Shown one piece after another: positions 14,975 through 21,985 of a stretch of 23,252 nucleotides of DNA (positions within the stretch are counted from its first letter, which is position 1; each line of letters starts with the position of its first letter). A model generated the notes under the pieces. That model had not been told where the DNA came from and did not search any database. It was given only the letters and a program-made list of their open reading frames with translations. Position numbers and translations under genes: made by a program. Origin of the DNA: a virus. The stretch is taken from IMG/VR virus record IMGVR_UViG_3300021957_005241, positions 1 through 23,252 of that record; one strand, written 5' to 3'.

Positions 14975-16318
14975 ATGTTTAAAAATCCTGACTTACCAGT
15001 TAGAATAATAGATCGCAATTATGTGAATTACACTTTCCCAAACGGATATAGTGATCTCATTGACTGGGTAAAAGATTATCCCAACACAAATTTAGTTATA
15101 TGGCAACCTATGGAGTGGGCACCTTACCATTCATCATGGGGCACTGATAGTGATATCACAGTTAAGAAATTTCAAGACCTCAAACACGCAGTTGACAGTG
15201 TGGGTTCAGAATTAGTGTGGACATTCGGTAGCACAGATCATGCAGAAGATAAAATGTGGTTGACAATTTACGACCAGATGGGTTGCGGACACAGAGATAT
15301 TAATACACGTCAAGAAATAGACAACTATGGTATTTTAGCAATGGACAACGATCTCATGGATACACAACTCATTGCACAACATTTTACTGTTACATTTGAT
15401 CCATATTTTTTCTTACACGATGCAGTAGGTTCAATTGAAGATATAATTACCATGGATGAAGACGACTCTGGGGCACAACCAGATTTTTACAATGACATGA
15501 TTAATAATCCTATAAGCAAAGTGTTTACAAATCTTAACAGAGGTCCATGGATACACAGAGCACAGTGGATAGATCAAATGGCAAAATATGATCTCATAGA
15601 TTCAAATGTGGTATCGTGGAATCAAGAATATATAAGAGGCCAAAACGGAAATTATAAGTTTAAGCATTTTGATCAAAAAATAATAAACGTAGATGCAATG
15701 TTACCCACTGGAGATTCATCTGGTGGATTTGTACTTACTGATGATCGCAATCATCATTTTTCTTATTGTAGAATACCCAACGAATCCACAGACACTCTAA
15801 TTGATATAATCACAGAAAGTAGTCCTATGTTTTACTTCTACACAGAGAAAACATGGAAGTCAGTGTGCAAAGGTAGACCATTTGCAATAGTAGGTCCAAA
15901 AGGTATTAATCATTGGCTACAAGAACAAGGCTTTCAACTGTATAACGAAATCATAGATTACTCATATGATCTACTTGATACACAAGAAGAAAGAAATGAG
16001 CATTTAGCAAAACAGTTAAAAGCACTCGAACAAGCAGACCTAAAAGCATTACAAATATCAGTAGCAGATAAGTTGTTACACAATGCCGCACTTGCAATTC
16101 AAATATGGACAGATAATAACGATAACATACATAATGATCCTATCAGAGCAGGCTTACATGACGACGATTCTGTAATTTATACATGGAAACATGAAAGCGA
16201 AGAAAGACTTGCCCATCATCTTCATTGTGGACATCATGATCCTGTTATGGCCGGCAGAGCACAGGCAGGGTTAAAATTAATCCAGGCATTTGTACATCAA
16301 CTAAAACAAAAAGGTTGA
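14975..16318 (+). CDS. GT10-like putative glycosyltransferase 3
   Basis: 447 residues, the largest of the four related proteins. It has TNLNRGPWIHRAQWIDQ (near 188-204) and YTEKTWKSVCKGRPFAIVG (289-307), then INHWLQEQGFQLYNEIIDYS, closely parallel to the gene at 13680, so the two are probably paralogues from a duplication with the bL33-like gene lying between. The extra C-terminal ~60 residues contain a His cluster (HHLHCGHHDP) that could bind metal. No signal peptide is present. It follows the bL33-like stop by 7 nt with GAGG before the ATG. A glycosyltransferase role is inferred from the GT10-like motif; acceptor and donor are unknown. Confidence 0.5.
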   Translation: MFKNPDLPVRIIDRNYVNYTFPNGYSDLIDWVKDYPNTNLVIWQPMEWAPYHSSWGTDSDITVKKFQDLKHAVDSVGSELVWTFGSTDHAEDKMWLTIYDQMGCGHRDINTRQEIDNYGILAMDNDLMDTQLIAQHFTVTFDPYFFLHDAVGSIEDIITMDEDDSGAQPDFYNDMINNPISKVFTNLNRGPWIHRAQWIDQMAKYDLIDSNVVSWNQEYIRGQNGNYKFKHFDQKIINVDAMLPTGDSSGGFVLTDDRNHHFSYCRIPNESTDTLIDIITESSPMFYFYTEKTWKSVCKGRPFAIVGPKGINHWLQEQGFQLYNEIIDYSYDLLDTQEERNEHLAKQLKALEQADLKALQISVADKLLHNAALAIQIWTDNNDNIHNDPIRAGLHDDDSVIYTWKHESEERLAHHLHCGHHDPVMAGRAQAGLKLIQAFVHQLKQKG

Positions 16319-16342
16319 CAACTATACACAATCGTGTATAAT
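16315..16342 (+). promoter_or_regulatory. Consensus sigma70 early promoter
   Basis: TTGACA at 16315-16320 and TATAAT at 16337-16342, spacer 16 nt. It overlaps the last codons of the upstream gene and drives queD. Confidence 0.82.
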
Positions 16343-16350
16343 ACTTCGAA

Positions 16351-16382
16351 AGTGGATGGAAACAGTTAGGCATCGACCCACT
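16351..16382 (+). other. Hairpin in the queD 5' leader
   Basis: AGTG (16351-16354) pairs with CACT (16379-16382) and GATG (16355-16358) with CATC (16371-16374), leaving a 3' bulge of four and a 12-nt loop. It begins 9 nt after the early -10 box, so it would lie at the 5' end of the early transcript, and it ends at a late promoter. Its function is unknown; it may protect the RNA end or regulate queD. Confidence 0.4.
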
Positions 16383-16389
16383 ATAAATA
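16382..16389 (+). promoter_or_regulatory. Perfect T4 late promoter TATAAATA
   Basis: Exact TATAAATA, 40 nt before the queD ATG and downstream of an early promoter, so queD has tandem early and late promoters. TTTAGGAGA just before the start supplies the ribosome site. Confidence 0.6.
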
Positions 16390-16429
16390 TTCCGCACTAA
16401 TGGCCTTCTAATTATTTAGGAGATACAAA

Positions 16430-16906
16430 ATGAATAAGAGATTTTATTCAGGTAAAACATATTCGCATTCAACTGGACACAGTTGTGCGTTTAGACAGTG
16501 GCGAGCAACATCGCATTGTAATTTAATTCATGGTTATGCATTACAGTTTGAATTCACCTTTGGTGGAGATGAACTCGACGAGCGTAACTGGATTGTAGAC
16601 TTTGGTGGACTGAAGCCACTTAAAGAATGGTTGAAAACTACATTCGATCATACTTACTTGGTAGCAGAAGATGACCCAGAGTTGGACACGTTTGTAGATT
16701 TAGCAAAGAAGGATTTAGTAGATTTACGAATTGTTACTCACACTGGTTGTGAGAGGTTTGCTGAAATGGCTTTTGACAAAGCAGATGAAATTGTTAAAGA
16801 ATTAACAGATGGCAGATGCTGGGTACAAAGAACTACAGTAAGAGAGCATGAGCATAACAGTGCTACTGTTGAACTCAACGACCATACTAAAGTAAAATTT
16901 AATTAA
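16430..16906 (+). CDS. queD: 6-carboxy-tetrahydropterin synthase-like (QueD/PTPS family)
   Basis: 158 residues of the QueD/PTPS T-fold family, which makes the 7-deazaguanine precursor of queuosine (tRNA) or of deazapurine DNA bases. TGHSCAFRQWRA (15-26) and SHCNLIHGYAL (28-38) contain likely zinc ligands H17 and H34 and catalytic-type C30. The usual HGH is HGY here, a form I associate with a QueD subgroup of marine and alphaproteobacterial genomes. NWIVDFGGL (53-61) and DHTYLVAEDDPE (73-84) are typical. REHEHNSA near the C-terminus holds the expected Glu. No other pathway gene (queC, queE, folE) is in the window, so it must work with host or distant phage enzymes. Confidence 0.85.
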   Translation: MNKRFYSGKTYSHSTGHSCAFRQWRATSHCNLIHGYALQFEFTFGGDELDERNWIVDFGGLKPLKEWLKTTFDHTYLVAEDDPELDTFVDLAKKDLVDLRIVTHTGCERFAEMAFDKADEIVKELTDGRCWVQRTTVREHEHNSATVELNDHTKVKFN

Positions 16907-16919
16907 ACAACAAAGGTTT

Positions 16920-16949
16920 CACTGTGAGCCTGAGACGTCTAACACAGTG
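16920..16949. repeat. Inverted repeat after queD
   Basis: CACTGTG (16920-16926) and CACAGTG (16943-16949) are perfect inverted copies separated by 16 nt, which include an inner AGACGTCT palindrome. No T-run follows. It may be a stabilising 3' hairpin upstream of the true terminator. Confidence 0.4.
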
Positions 16950-16986
16950 CCATATGATGAATACATAAAAGATTAGAATGTAAAAG

Positions 16987-17014
16987 CCCTCAACAGACGT
17001 GTTGGGGGTTTTTT
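16987..17014 (+). terminator. Strong rho-independent terminator between convergent genes
   Basis: A 9-bp stem (CCCTCAACA with TGTTGGGGG, one T-G wobble) with a GACG loop, followed by TTTTTT. It ends the queD transcript. On the minus strand the same hairpin is followed by CTTTTAC, so it may also stop the gene from 18296. Confidence 0.9.
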
Positions 17015-18296
17015 ATTGCACTTCTATTTTTGATATTCCTTCTAACATCAAATTAACAAGAAAATCTGTATCTCTAAACAGCATCATATTGTGTAATGCA
17101 TCTTTGCGATACTGTTCATGTGATACTTTTGCTTTATGATCTTTAATTATAAAATCAGTTATTGCTTCTCTTCTTTTACCACCAGACAACTCGTCCCAAC
17201 CAAAATCAGGTATTCTAAATCCTATTCTGCTTAATTCAGTATCTGCTCCTGCGGCACCTAATACTAATGGGGTGATTCCATTTAGCAATAATCTAAATGT
17301 TTTCTCAGTTAAAAATCCTTGAGGATTGATATATGCTGGATGTTCCTTGAGTGTGAATGTTTCTAATGACACACCCCATCTAACATCTCTACCCCACGTC
17401 CAGTCGTTGGTAGCAAAGTCTTCGAATCTTGTAGGTAAGTCTGGTAATGAACGTGGTAACTTTTTCTCGTATGCTTTGATAAACTTTTTGATATTTTTAT
17501 CAGTGTTTTTCTTTGCAGTATCTTGGTGAGTTTTAATATTAGGAGTATTGTTGAATTCATATTTTAAGTACCCGTCCTTTTTGCTCCATGCCATTGACCA
17601 CAAGCAATCATCTAATACTTTTTTTGCATGTAAGTCTGCAATCATTTTTATACGTGATTCTCGAGGTTTTCTCACTGGCAGGAATGCATGATACTTGAAT
17701 TTATTGCTGTCGCGACTATCTAAGATAGAATGAAATAGCACACCTGCTTCTTCAGAGTTGAGATATCTTTCGTCTACTGATTGAGCAACAATCAAAGCAA
17801 ACAAATTTGCATTTGGTAACACTGTACAATTTGGTATATCTGTTTCTTTAAAGTTGTATCCAGTTGTGTGTAAGTATAAGTTTTTAGGCTTAATACCAAA
17901 TGCATCTATTATTTGGATTAAATTTGTTCCTAAGAAACTACCACCTTCTATATAATCATATATCATTACGTTACATGTTTTCAGCAAAGACTTTGCATAA
18001 TGCTTAGGTAACTTAATAAAGTCTCTATCAGATATTTCAAATACCACATGTTCATAATCTGTACTACTTGCTAATAGTCTTTCGCAACTGATTCCATTAA
18101 TACCAAATAATTTTCCAACAGCAATACCTTTAGCATGTGTTTGTGAGATAAAACTTTCGCTACACATATTTTTGATATTCTTATAAAACCAACCCATATT
18201 ATATGTGTCACACGAAGGACCTAAAAATATGTCTATTATACCAGGATTTGACTCTTGTGCTACAAAATCGGTAGCAATTTTTTCTATAACTATCAT
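17013..18296 (-). CDS. GT10-like putative glycosyltransferase 4
   Basis: 427 residues. An AFLPVRKPRESRIKMIADLH segment near the middle parallels the NRxPxxHR segment of the genes at 13680 and 14975, and LTEKTFRLLLNGITPLVLG (329-347) is the closest of the four to the classical TEK...GxxPxxxG motif of GT10 fucosyltransferases. The N-terminal ~190 residues are not recognised; IFLGPSCDTY near 23-32 is the most striking part. There is no membrane segment. It is transcribed opposite to its neighbours, from a perfect TATAAATA 26 nt upstream, and ends within the terminator of queD. Sugar transfer is inferred; donor and acceptor are unknown. Confidence 0.55.
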   Translation of the reverse strand: MIVIEKIATDFVAQESNPGIIDIFLGPSCDTYNMGWFYKNIKNMCSESFISQTHAKGIAVGKLFGINGISCERLLASSTDYEHVVFEISDRDFIKLPKHYAKSLLKTCNVMIYDYIEGGSFLGTNLIQIIDAFGIKPKNLYLHTTGYNFKETDIPNCTVLPNANLFALIVAQSVDERYLNSEEAGVLFHSILDSRDSNKFKYHAFLPVRKPRESRIKMIADLHAKKVLDDCLWSMAWSKKDGYLKYEFNNTPNIKTHQDTAKKNTDKNIKKFIKAYEKKLPRSLPDLPTRFEDFATNDWTWGRDVRWGVSLETFTLKEHPAYINPQGFLTEKTFRLLLNGITPLVLGAAGADTELSRIGFRIPDFGWDELSGGKRREAITDFIIKDHKAKVSHEQYRKDALHNMMLFRDTDFLVNLMLEGISKIEVQ

Positions 18297-18322
18297 AAAG
18301 TAGCCTTATATGTACTTGTCTA

Positions 18323-18330
18323 TATTTATA
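18323..18330 (-). promoter_or_regulatory. Perfect T4 late promoter TATAAATA
   Basis: Minus-strand exact TATAAATA, 26 nt before the ATG at 18296. The leader contains AAGG before the start. Confidence 0.65.
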
Positions 18331-18376
18331 TACCATGTTAATAGCCAAAGATTGTTATCGGCTGTGACAAAAATAG

Positions 18377-18384
18377 CATAAATA
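18377..18384 (+). promoter_or_regulatory. Late-promoter-like CATAAATA, 5 nt before start codon
   Basis: CATAAATA followed by GTACT and the ATG at 18390. One mismatch to the T4 late octamer and the same 5-nt spacing as four other genes. No ribosome site is present. Confidence 0.5.
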
Positions 18385-18389
18385 GTACT

Positions 18390-20285
18390 ATGAAATTCGG
18401 AATCATAACATTAATAACAGCCTTAGCAATTGCAGGCGTGGCGGCATGGTTTAGTATAGCAGGACTTATGGCTATCTTTAGTGCCGCGGCATTACCCATT
18501 GCAGTAATGGCTGGAACACTCGAAGTGGGTAAACTACTCACAGCCAGTTGGTTATACAGATACTGGAATGAAACATCCTTTGCATTAAAGTCATACCTCA
18601 GCATTGCTGTGGCAATACTTATGCTGATCACAAGTATGGGAATATTTGGCTATTTGTCAAAAGCACACTTAGATCAAGCAGGTGCAAGTGGAGACGCCTT
18701 TGCTATTGTAGAAAGAATAGATGGGCAGATATCCAGAGAAGAAAATAAGATTTCAATACTTCAGGATAGGATTAGCAGTTTAGACGGCAGTTTTGATATC
18801 AGCGATAGTGTAACACAGCAGGAAGTAATCAGAGACGGTGCTTGGGATAGAGTACAAGGCGACATTGATTATGCTAAGGGACAAATTGCAGATATAAGAA
18901 CTCAACTAAGTGTAGATCTAAAAGCACAAGATGACAAACTTGTATCATTAGATAAAATTGTAGAAAGTTATGCTAATCAAGGAACGACCACAGTAGAAAC
19001 AGATTCGGGTGGAATATTCCGAAGTGCAGAAACTGAAGTTATTGATAATGTTGCAAAGGCACAACAAATTAGACAAGAACAAAAGCCACAACGTGATGCT
19101 ATAACTGAAGAAAAGAAGAATTTACGAATGTCAGCACAGCAACAAATAAATGCTTTGCAAAAAACCATTGATGAATATCGTGCAGGCGCACAGCAAACAA
19201 TAGACACTGCAAACAAAGAAATTAATCGATTGAGAAATCTCAGTTCTCAATCACAGGACGACAACCTAAACAAAGTAGATACGTTTAACACACAGATTGA
19301 TAATTTGTATGATGGTATAGTTGTATTAAAAGATGAAAAGTTTGAAGCAGAAACTATTGTTAGAGAATTAGAAAAAGAAGTAGGTCCTATTAAGTATGTA
19401 GCACAATTAATATTTGGTGGTGACAGCGAAGATTTACTTGACAAAGCAGTACAGGTGTTTATACTGTTATTGGTATTTGTATTTGATCCACTTGCAGTTA
19501 TGTTAGTTATTGCGGCCAACCAAACACTATTACGTTACGGCGTTGATTTAGAAAGTTCAGGTCCACCATTACCAACAAAACCAAAACAACCTATACCAGA
19601 AGAAGAATTCAATATTGACGAAGCAACTGGTAGGGAAGAAATACCAAGTGCTGTAGACGATGCCGCTACTGCAATGCAAGAATCCGCAAGTCAAAAAAAA
19701 AGATTAGAGGAAGCATTAGCAGAAGTTAATGCCAAGTACGAAGAAACATTAAAAGCATTAGAAGAAAAACCTAAAGTAGTAACTAAAACAATTGTTGAGC
19801 ATGTTCCAAAAGAAGTATTTGTGCAGGTCAAAGATAAAGAGACCGAAAAGAAATTAAAAGCAGAAATCAAAGATCTTAACAAACAACTTGAACAAAAACC
19901 TAAAGAAGTAATTAAGGAGATCGAAGTTGAAAAAATCGTTGAAAAGATCGTCGAGGTTGAGATCCCAAAAGAGACAGTGGTCACTGTCGAAAAAGAAGTT
20001 CCAGGACCAGAGCGAGTTGTTGAAGTGCCAGGACCAGAACGAGTCATCGAAAAAGAAGTAGAGGTTGTTGCAGGTTTGCGTGAAGCCGCAAAGATGGTTG
20101 CCGCAAGTGATTTTAATAAGGAAGGATACAGCGAAGAAGAACTATATGAGATGCTACAAAAAGCATCTGAAGAAGACGTTAAAAAGAAAATAGGTTTTTG
20201 GGCCATGCCGCTACCGAACGATGATAGCAATGATGAACAAGACGGGTCAAATAAAATATATATAACTAAGCCAAACGCTAAATAG
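18390..20285 (+). CDS. Large membrane protein with long coiled coil
   Basis: 631 residues. Three hydrophobic helices lie at about 3-23, 27-50 and 69-89, a long charged coiled-coil region at about 105-340, a fourth membrane segment at about 353-378 (VFILLLVFVFDPLAVMLVIA), and then a long acidic and Lys-rich tail with further coiled coil (about 425-570) that includes a tandem VPGPERV repeat. I recall similar proteins in marine T4-like phages, without a known function. The arrangement suggests a protein anchored in the host inner membrane with large soluble parts, perhaps organising replication or assembly, or affecting superinfection (all inference). The start has a late octamer 5 nt upstream and no ribosome site. 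Confidence 0.65.
   Translation: MKFGIITLITALAIAGVAAWFSIAGLMAIFSAAALPIAVMAGTLEVGKLLTASWLYRYWNETSFALKSYLSIAVAILMLITSMGIFGYLSKAHLDQAGASGDAFAIVERIDGQISREENKISILQDRISSLDGSFDISDSVTQQEVIRDGAWDRVQGDIDYAKGQIADIRTQLSVDLKAQDDKLVSLDKIVESYANQGTTTVETDSGGIFRSAETEVIDNVAKAQQIRQEQKPQRDAITEEKKNLRMSAQQQINALQKTIDEYRAGAQQTIDTANKEINRLRNLSSQSQDDNLNKVDTFNTQIDNLYDGIVVLKDEKFEAETIVRELEKEVGPIKYVAQLIFGGDSEDLLDKAVQVFILLLVFVFDPLAVMLVIAANQTLLRYGVDLESSGPPLPTKPKQPIPEEEFNIDEATGREEIPSAVDDAATAMQESASQKKRLEEALAEVNAKYEETLKALEEKPKVVTKTIVEHVPKEVFVQVKDKETEKKLKAEIKDLNKQLEQKPKEVIKEIEVEKIVEKIVEVEIPKETVVTVEKEVPGPERVVEVPGPERVIEKEVEVVAGLREAAKMVAASDFNKEGYSEEELYEMLQKASEEDVKKKIGFWAMPLPNDDSNDEQDGSNKIYITKPNAK
19995..20048 (+). repeat. 27-bp in-frame tandem repeat (EVPGPERV units)
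   Basis: Two adjacent 27-bp units encode EVPGPERVV and EVPGPERVI within the tail of the membrane protein. Differences between the copies are mostly synonymous, which suggests a duplication kept under protein-level selection. Confidence 0.7.
20277..20284 (+). promoter_or_regulatory. Late-promoter-like GCTAAATA
   Basis: GCTAAATA overlaps the end of the membrane-protein gene, 23 nt before the clpX ATG. It matches the TAAATA core only, so it is a weak call. Read-through from the upstream promoter is an alternative. Confidence 0.3.
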
Positions 20286-20307
20286 TTGTAGAGGTAAATT
20301 TAATTAA

Positions 20308-21594
20308 ATGACACAAGATTCTCCTACGTTATCATGTAATTTCTGCGGAAAGAATAGAGATCAAGTAGAAAAACTAATTGCAGGACCTGATGTATACATT
20401 TGCAATGAATGTATAGAGCTGAGTTACAATATCACAGTTACTGAAAAGTCTGAAGAGTTTGACATAGAAGAACTTGACAATTTACTTACACCAACAGAAA
20501 TTTATAATAAGTTAGACGAATATATAATTGGTCATGCAGGTGTAAAAGAGTTATTAAGTGTTAGTGCATATAATCACTACAAAAGAATAGCATTTAATCG
20601 ATCAGAAGATTTTGATGTTGACACACTCGACAAGTCAAACATATTACTTATGGGTAATACAGGAACAGGTAAAACCTTGTTTGCAAAAACATTGGCTAAA
20701 ATACTAAATGTACCAATGACTATTGCTGATGCAACAACATTAACTGAAGCAGGTTATGTTGGGGAGGACGTTGAAGGTGTTATTGAACGTTTGCTTACTC
20801 TAACTAATTGGGATAAGGACAGTGCTGAAAAAGGAATTATATTCATTGACGAGATAGACAAGAAGGCTCGTAGGAGCGAATCTAACACTGCTACACGTGA
20901 TGTAAGTGGTGAAGGCGTTCAACAAGCACTATTAAGATTAATTGAAGGTACAATAGTAAAAATTAAAATGGGGAACAGTAAACGGTTAGCAGGTGACGAG
21001 TTTATAGAATTTGATACCAGCAATATACTGTTTATAATGGGGGGTGCGTTTGTTGGGTTAGACAAACTCATCGAGAAGAGATTAAAGAAGAAGTCCGGTA
21101 TAGGATTTGGGTCCACAGTATTAGATGCTACGGAATCTAAAAAGTTAACAAAATTAGCAACACATGATGATTTTGTAACCTTTGGCCTAATTCCAGAGTT
21201 AGTCGGACGAACTCCTTTAATTGGTATACTTGACCAGTTCGAGACTGAGGATTTTAAGAAAATATTATCCTCAGTCAAGAACAATATTTTAAGTCAAGTT
21301 AAGGTATTATTTGACATAGACAATATACGTATTGAATTTGGTGATGACTACATTACTTATGTAGCCGAACAAGCCGCAACTAAGAGTTTGGGTGCAAGAG
21401 CAATTAAGACTTTAGTTGATCAAAGTTTAATAAGTTTAATGTTTAGAGCACCAGATCTTCACAATAAAGATGTGGCTATGATAAAATTAAATAAATATCC
21501 ATTGACAAAAGAAGATTTTCCTGTATTATATTACAGTAATAACGAATCAGAAATTGATAGAAACTATAAACTGCATGGCGCAGAGGACTTATGA
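20308..21594 (+). CDS. clpX: ClpX-type AAA+ unfoldase
   Basis: 428 residues, full length beside E. coli ClpX (424). The N-terminal zinc domain has C10, C13, C32 and C35. The AAA+ core has Walker A GNTGTGKT (116-123), pore-1 GYVG (149-152), Walker B IIFIDEID (177-184), a pore-2-like RDVSGEG (197-203), arginine-finger GR (300-301) and sensor 2 near GARAIK. The RKH loop is altered (NSKRLAGDEF). The IGF loop (265-267), which docks ClpX on ClpP, is kept, so it could redirect host ClpP to new substrates, such as host regulators or phage scaffolds (inference). No clpP is in the window. Its stop overlaps the bS21-like start by 4 nt (ATGA). Confidence 0.95.
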   Translation: MTQDSPTLSCNFCGKNRDQVEKLIAGPDVYICNECIELSYNITVTEKSEEFDIEELDNLLTPTEIYNKLDEYIIGHAGVKELLSVSAYNHYKRIAFNRSEDFDVDTLDKSNILLMGNTGTGKTLFAKTLAKILNVPMTIADATTLTEAGYVGEDVEGVIERLLTLTNWDKDSAEKGIIFIDEIDKKARRSESNTATRDVSGEGVQQALLRLIEGTIVKIKMGNSKRLAGDEFIEFDTSNILFIMGGAFVGLDKLIEKRLKKKSGIGFGSTVLDATESKKLTKLATHDDFVTFGLIPELVGRTPLIGILDQFETEDFKKILSSVKNNILSQVKVLFDIDNIRIEFGDDYITYVAEQAATKSLGARAIKTLVDQSLISLMFRAPDLHNKDVAMIKLNKYPLTKEDFPVLYYSNNESEIDRNYKLHGAEDL

Positions 21595-21983
21595 GCAAAA
21601 ACTTTAAACCAAATAACTTCAATAAGAAGTTTGACAACAAAAAACCATACTCAGCACCGAGACCGAGAATTCCAGGTACAAGTGTTGAAGTGAGAAATGG
21701 TGATGTTAACGGAGCAATTCGTAGACTAAAAAAGATTCTTGAAAACGACAACCGTCAAAAAGAATTAGCAAAAAGAGAGTACTACGAAAAACCAAGTGCT
21801 AAACGTAAACGTGTTAAAGATCAAGAAATCCGTAGACACAAAAAAGAACTACTTAAAAAGATTCAATCCGGTTCTGAACCATATCAGGAAACAGGCGGAC
21901 TCAAACATCTTAAGGGTAAGAGATCAAGAAGAAAACACGCAATGCTAAAGGATATGTTTAGCAGAGCTAACCGCAGAAGGTAG
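21591..21983 (+). CDS. rpsU: bS21-like ribosomal protein with N- and C-terminal extensions
   Basis: 130 residues, very basic. The centre, from SVEVRNGDVNGAIRRLKKIL through KREYYEKPSAKRKRVKDQ to IRRHKKELLK, aligns well with bacterial bS21 (E. coli core RRREFYEKPTTERKRAKA). bS21 sits on the small subunit near the mRNA exit and anti-Shine-Dalgarno region and affects start-site choice. The phage form adds about 30 Asn/Pro-rich residues in front and about 40 basic residues behind. Phage bS21 genes are known from pelagiphages and from large phages. It is coupled to clpX by an ATGA overlap, linking translation and proteolysis functions in one unit. A role in favouring phage mRNAs is inference. Confidence 0.88.
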   Translation: MSKNFKPNNFNKKFDNKKPYSAPRPRIPGTSVEVRNGDVNGAIRRLKKILENDNRQKELAKREYYEKPSAKRKRVKDQEIRRHKKELLKKIQSGSEPYQETGGLKHLKGKRSRRKHAMLKDMFSRANRRR

Positions 21984-21985
21984 AC

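Noticed and set aside
16343-16429. preQ1 riboswitch in the queD leader
   Set aside because: The hairpin and its loop do not show the conserved pseudoknot or A-rich tail of known preQ1 classes, and phage queD is not a usual target. Kept only as an unexplained hairpin.
19691-20230. Minus-strand open frame of 179 codons opposite the membrane protein tail
   Set aside because: Ser/Thr-rich low-complexity translation, no ribosome site or promoter, and it mirrors the repetitive Glu/Lys-rich coding strand of a well-supported gene.
20919-21284. Minus-strand open frame of 121 codons
   Set aside because: Lies entirely opposite clpX, which is certain; no independent signals.
21489-21496. AATAAATA inside clpX as a late promoter
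   Set aside because: It sits in Lys/Asn codons far from any start; it shows that the octamer core also arises by chance in this AT-rich sequence.
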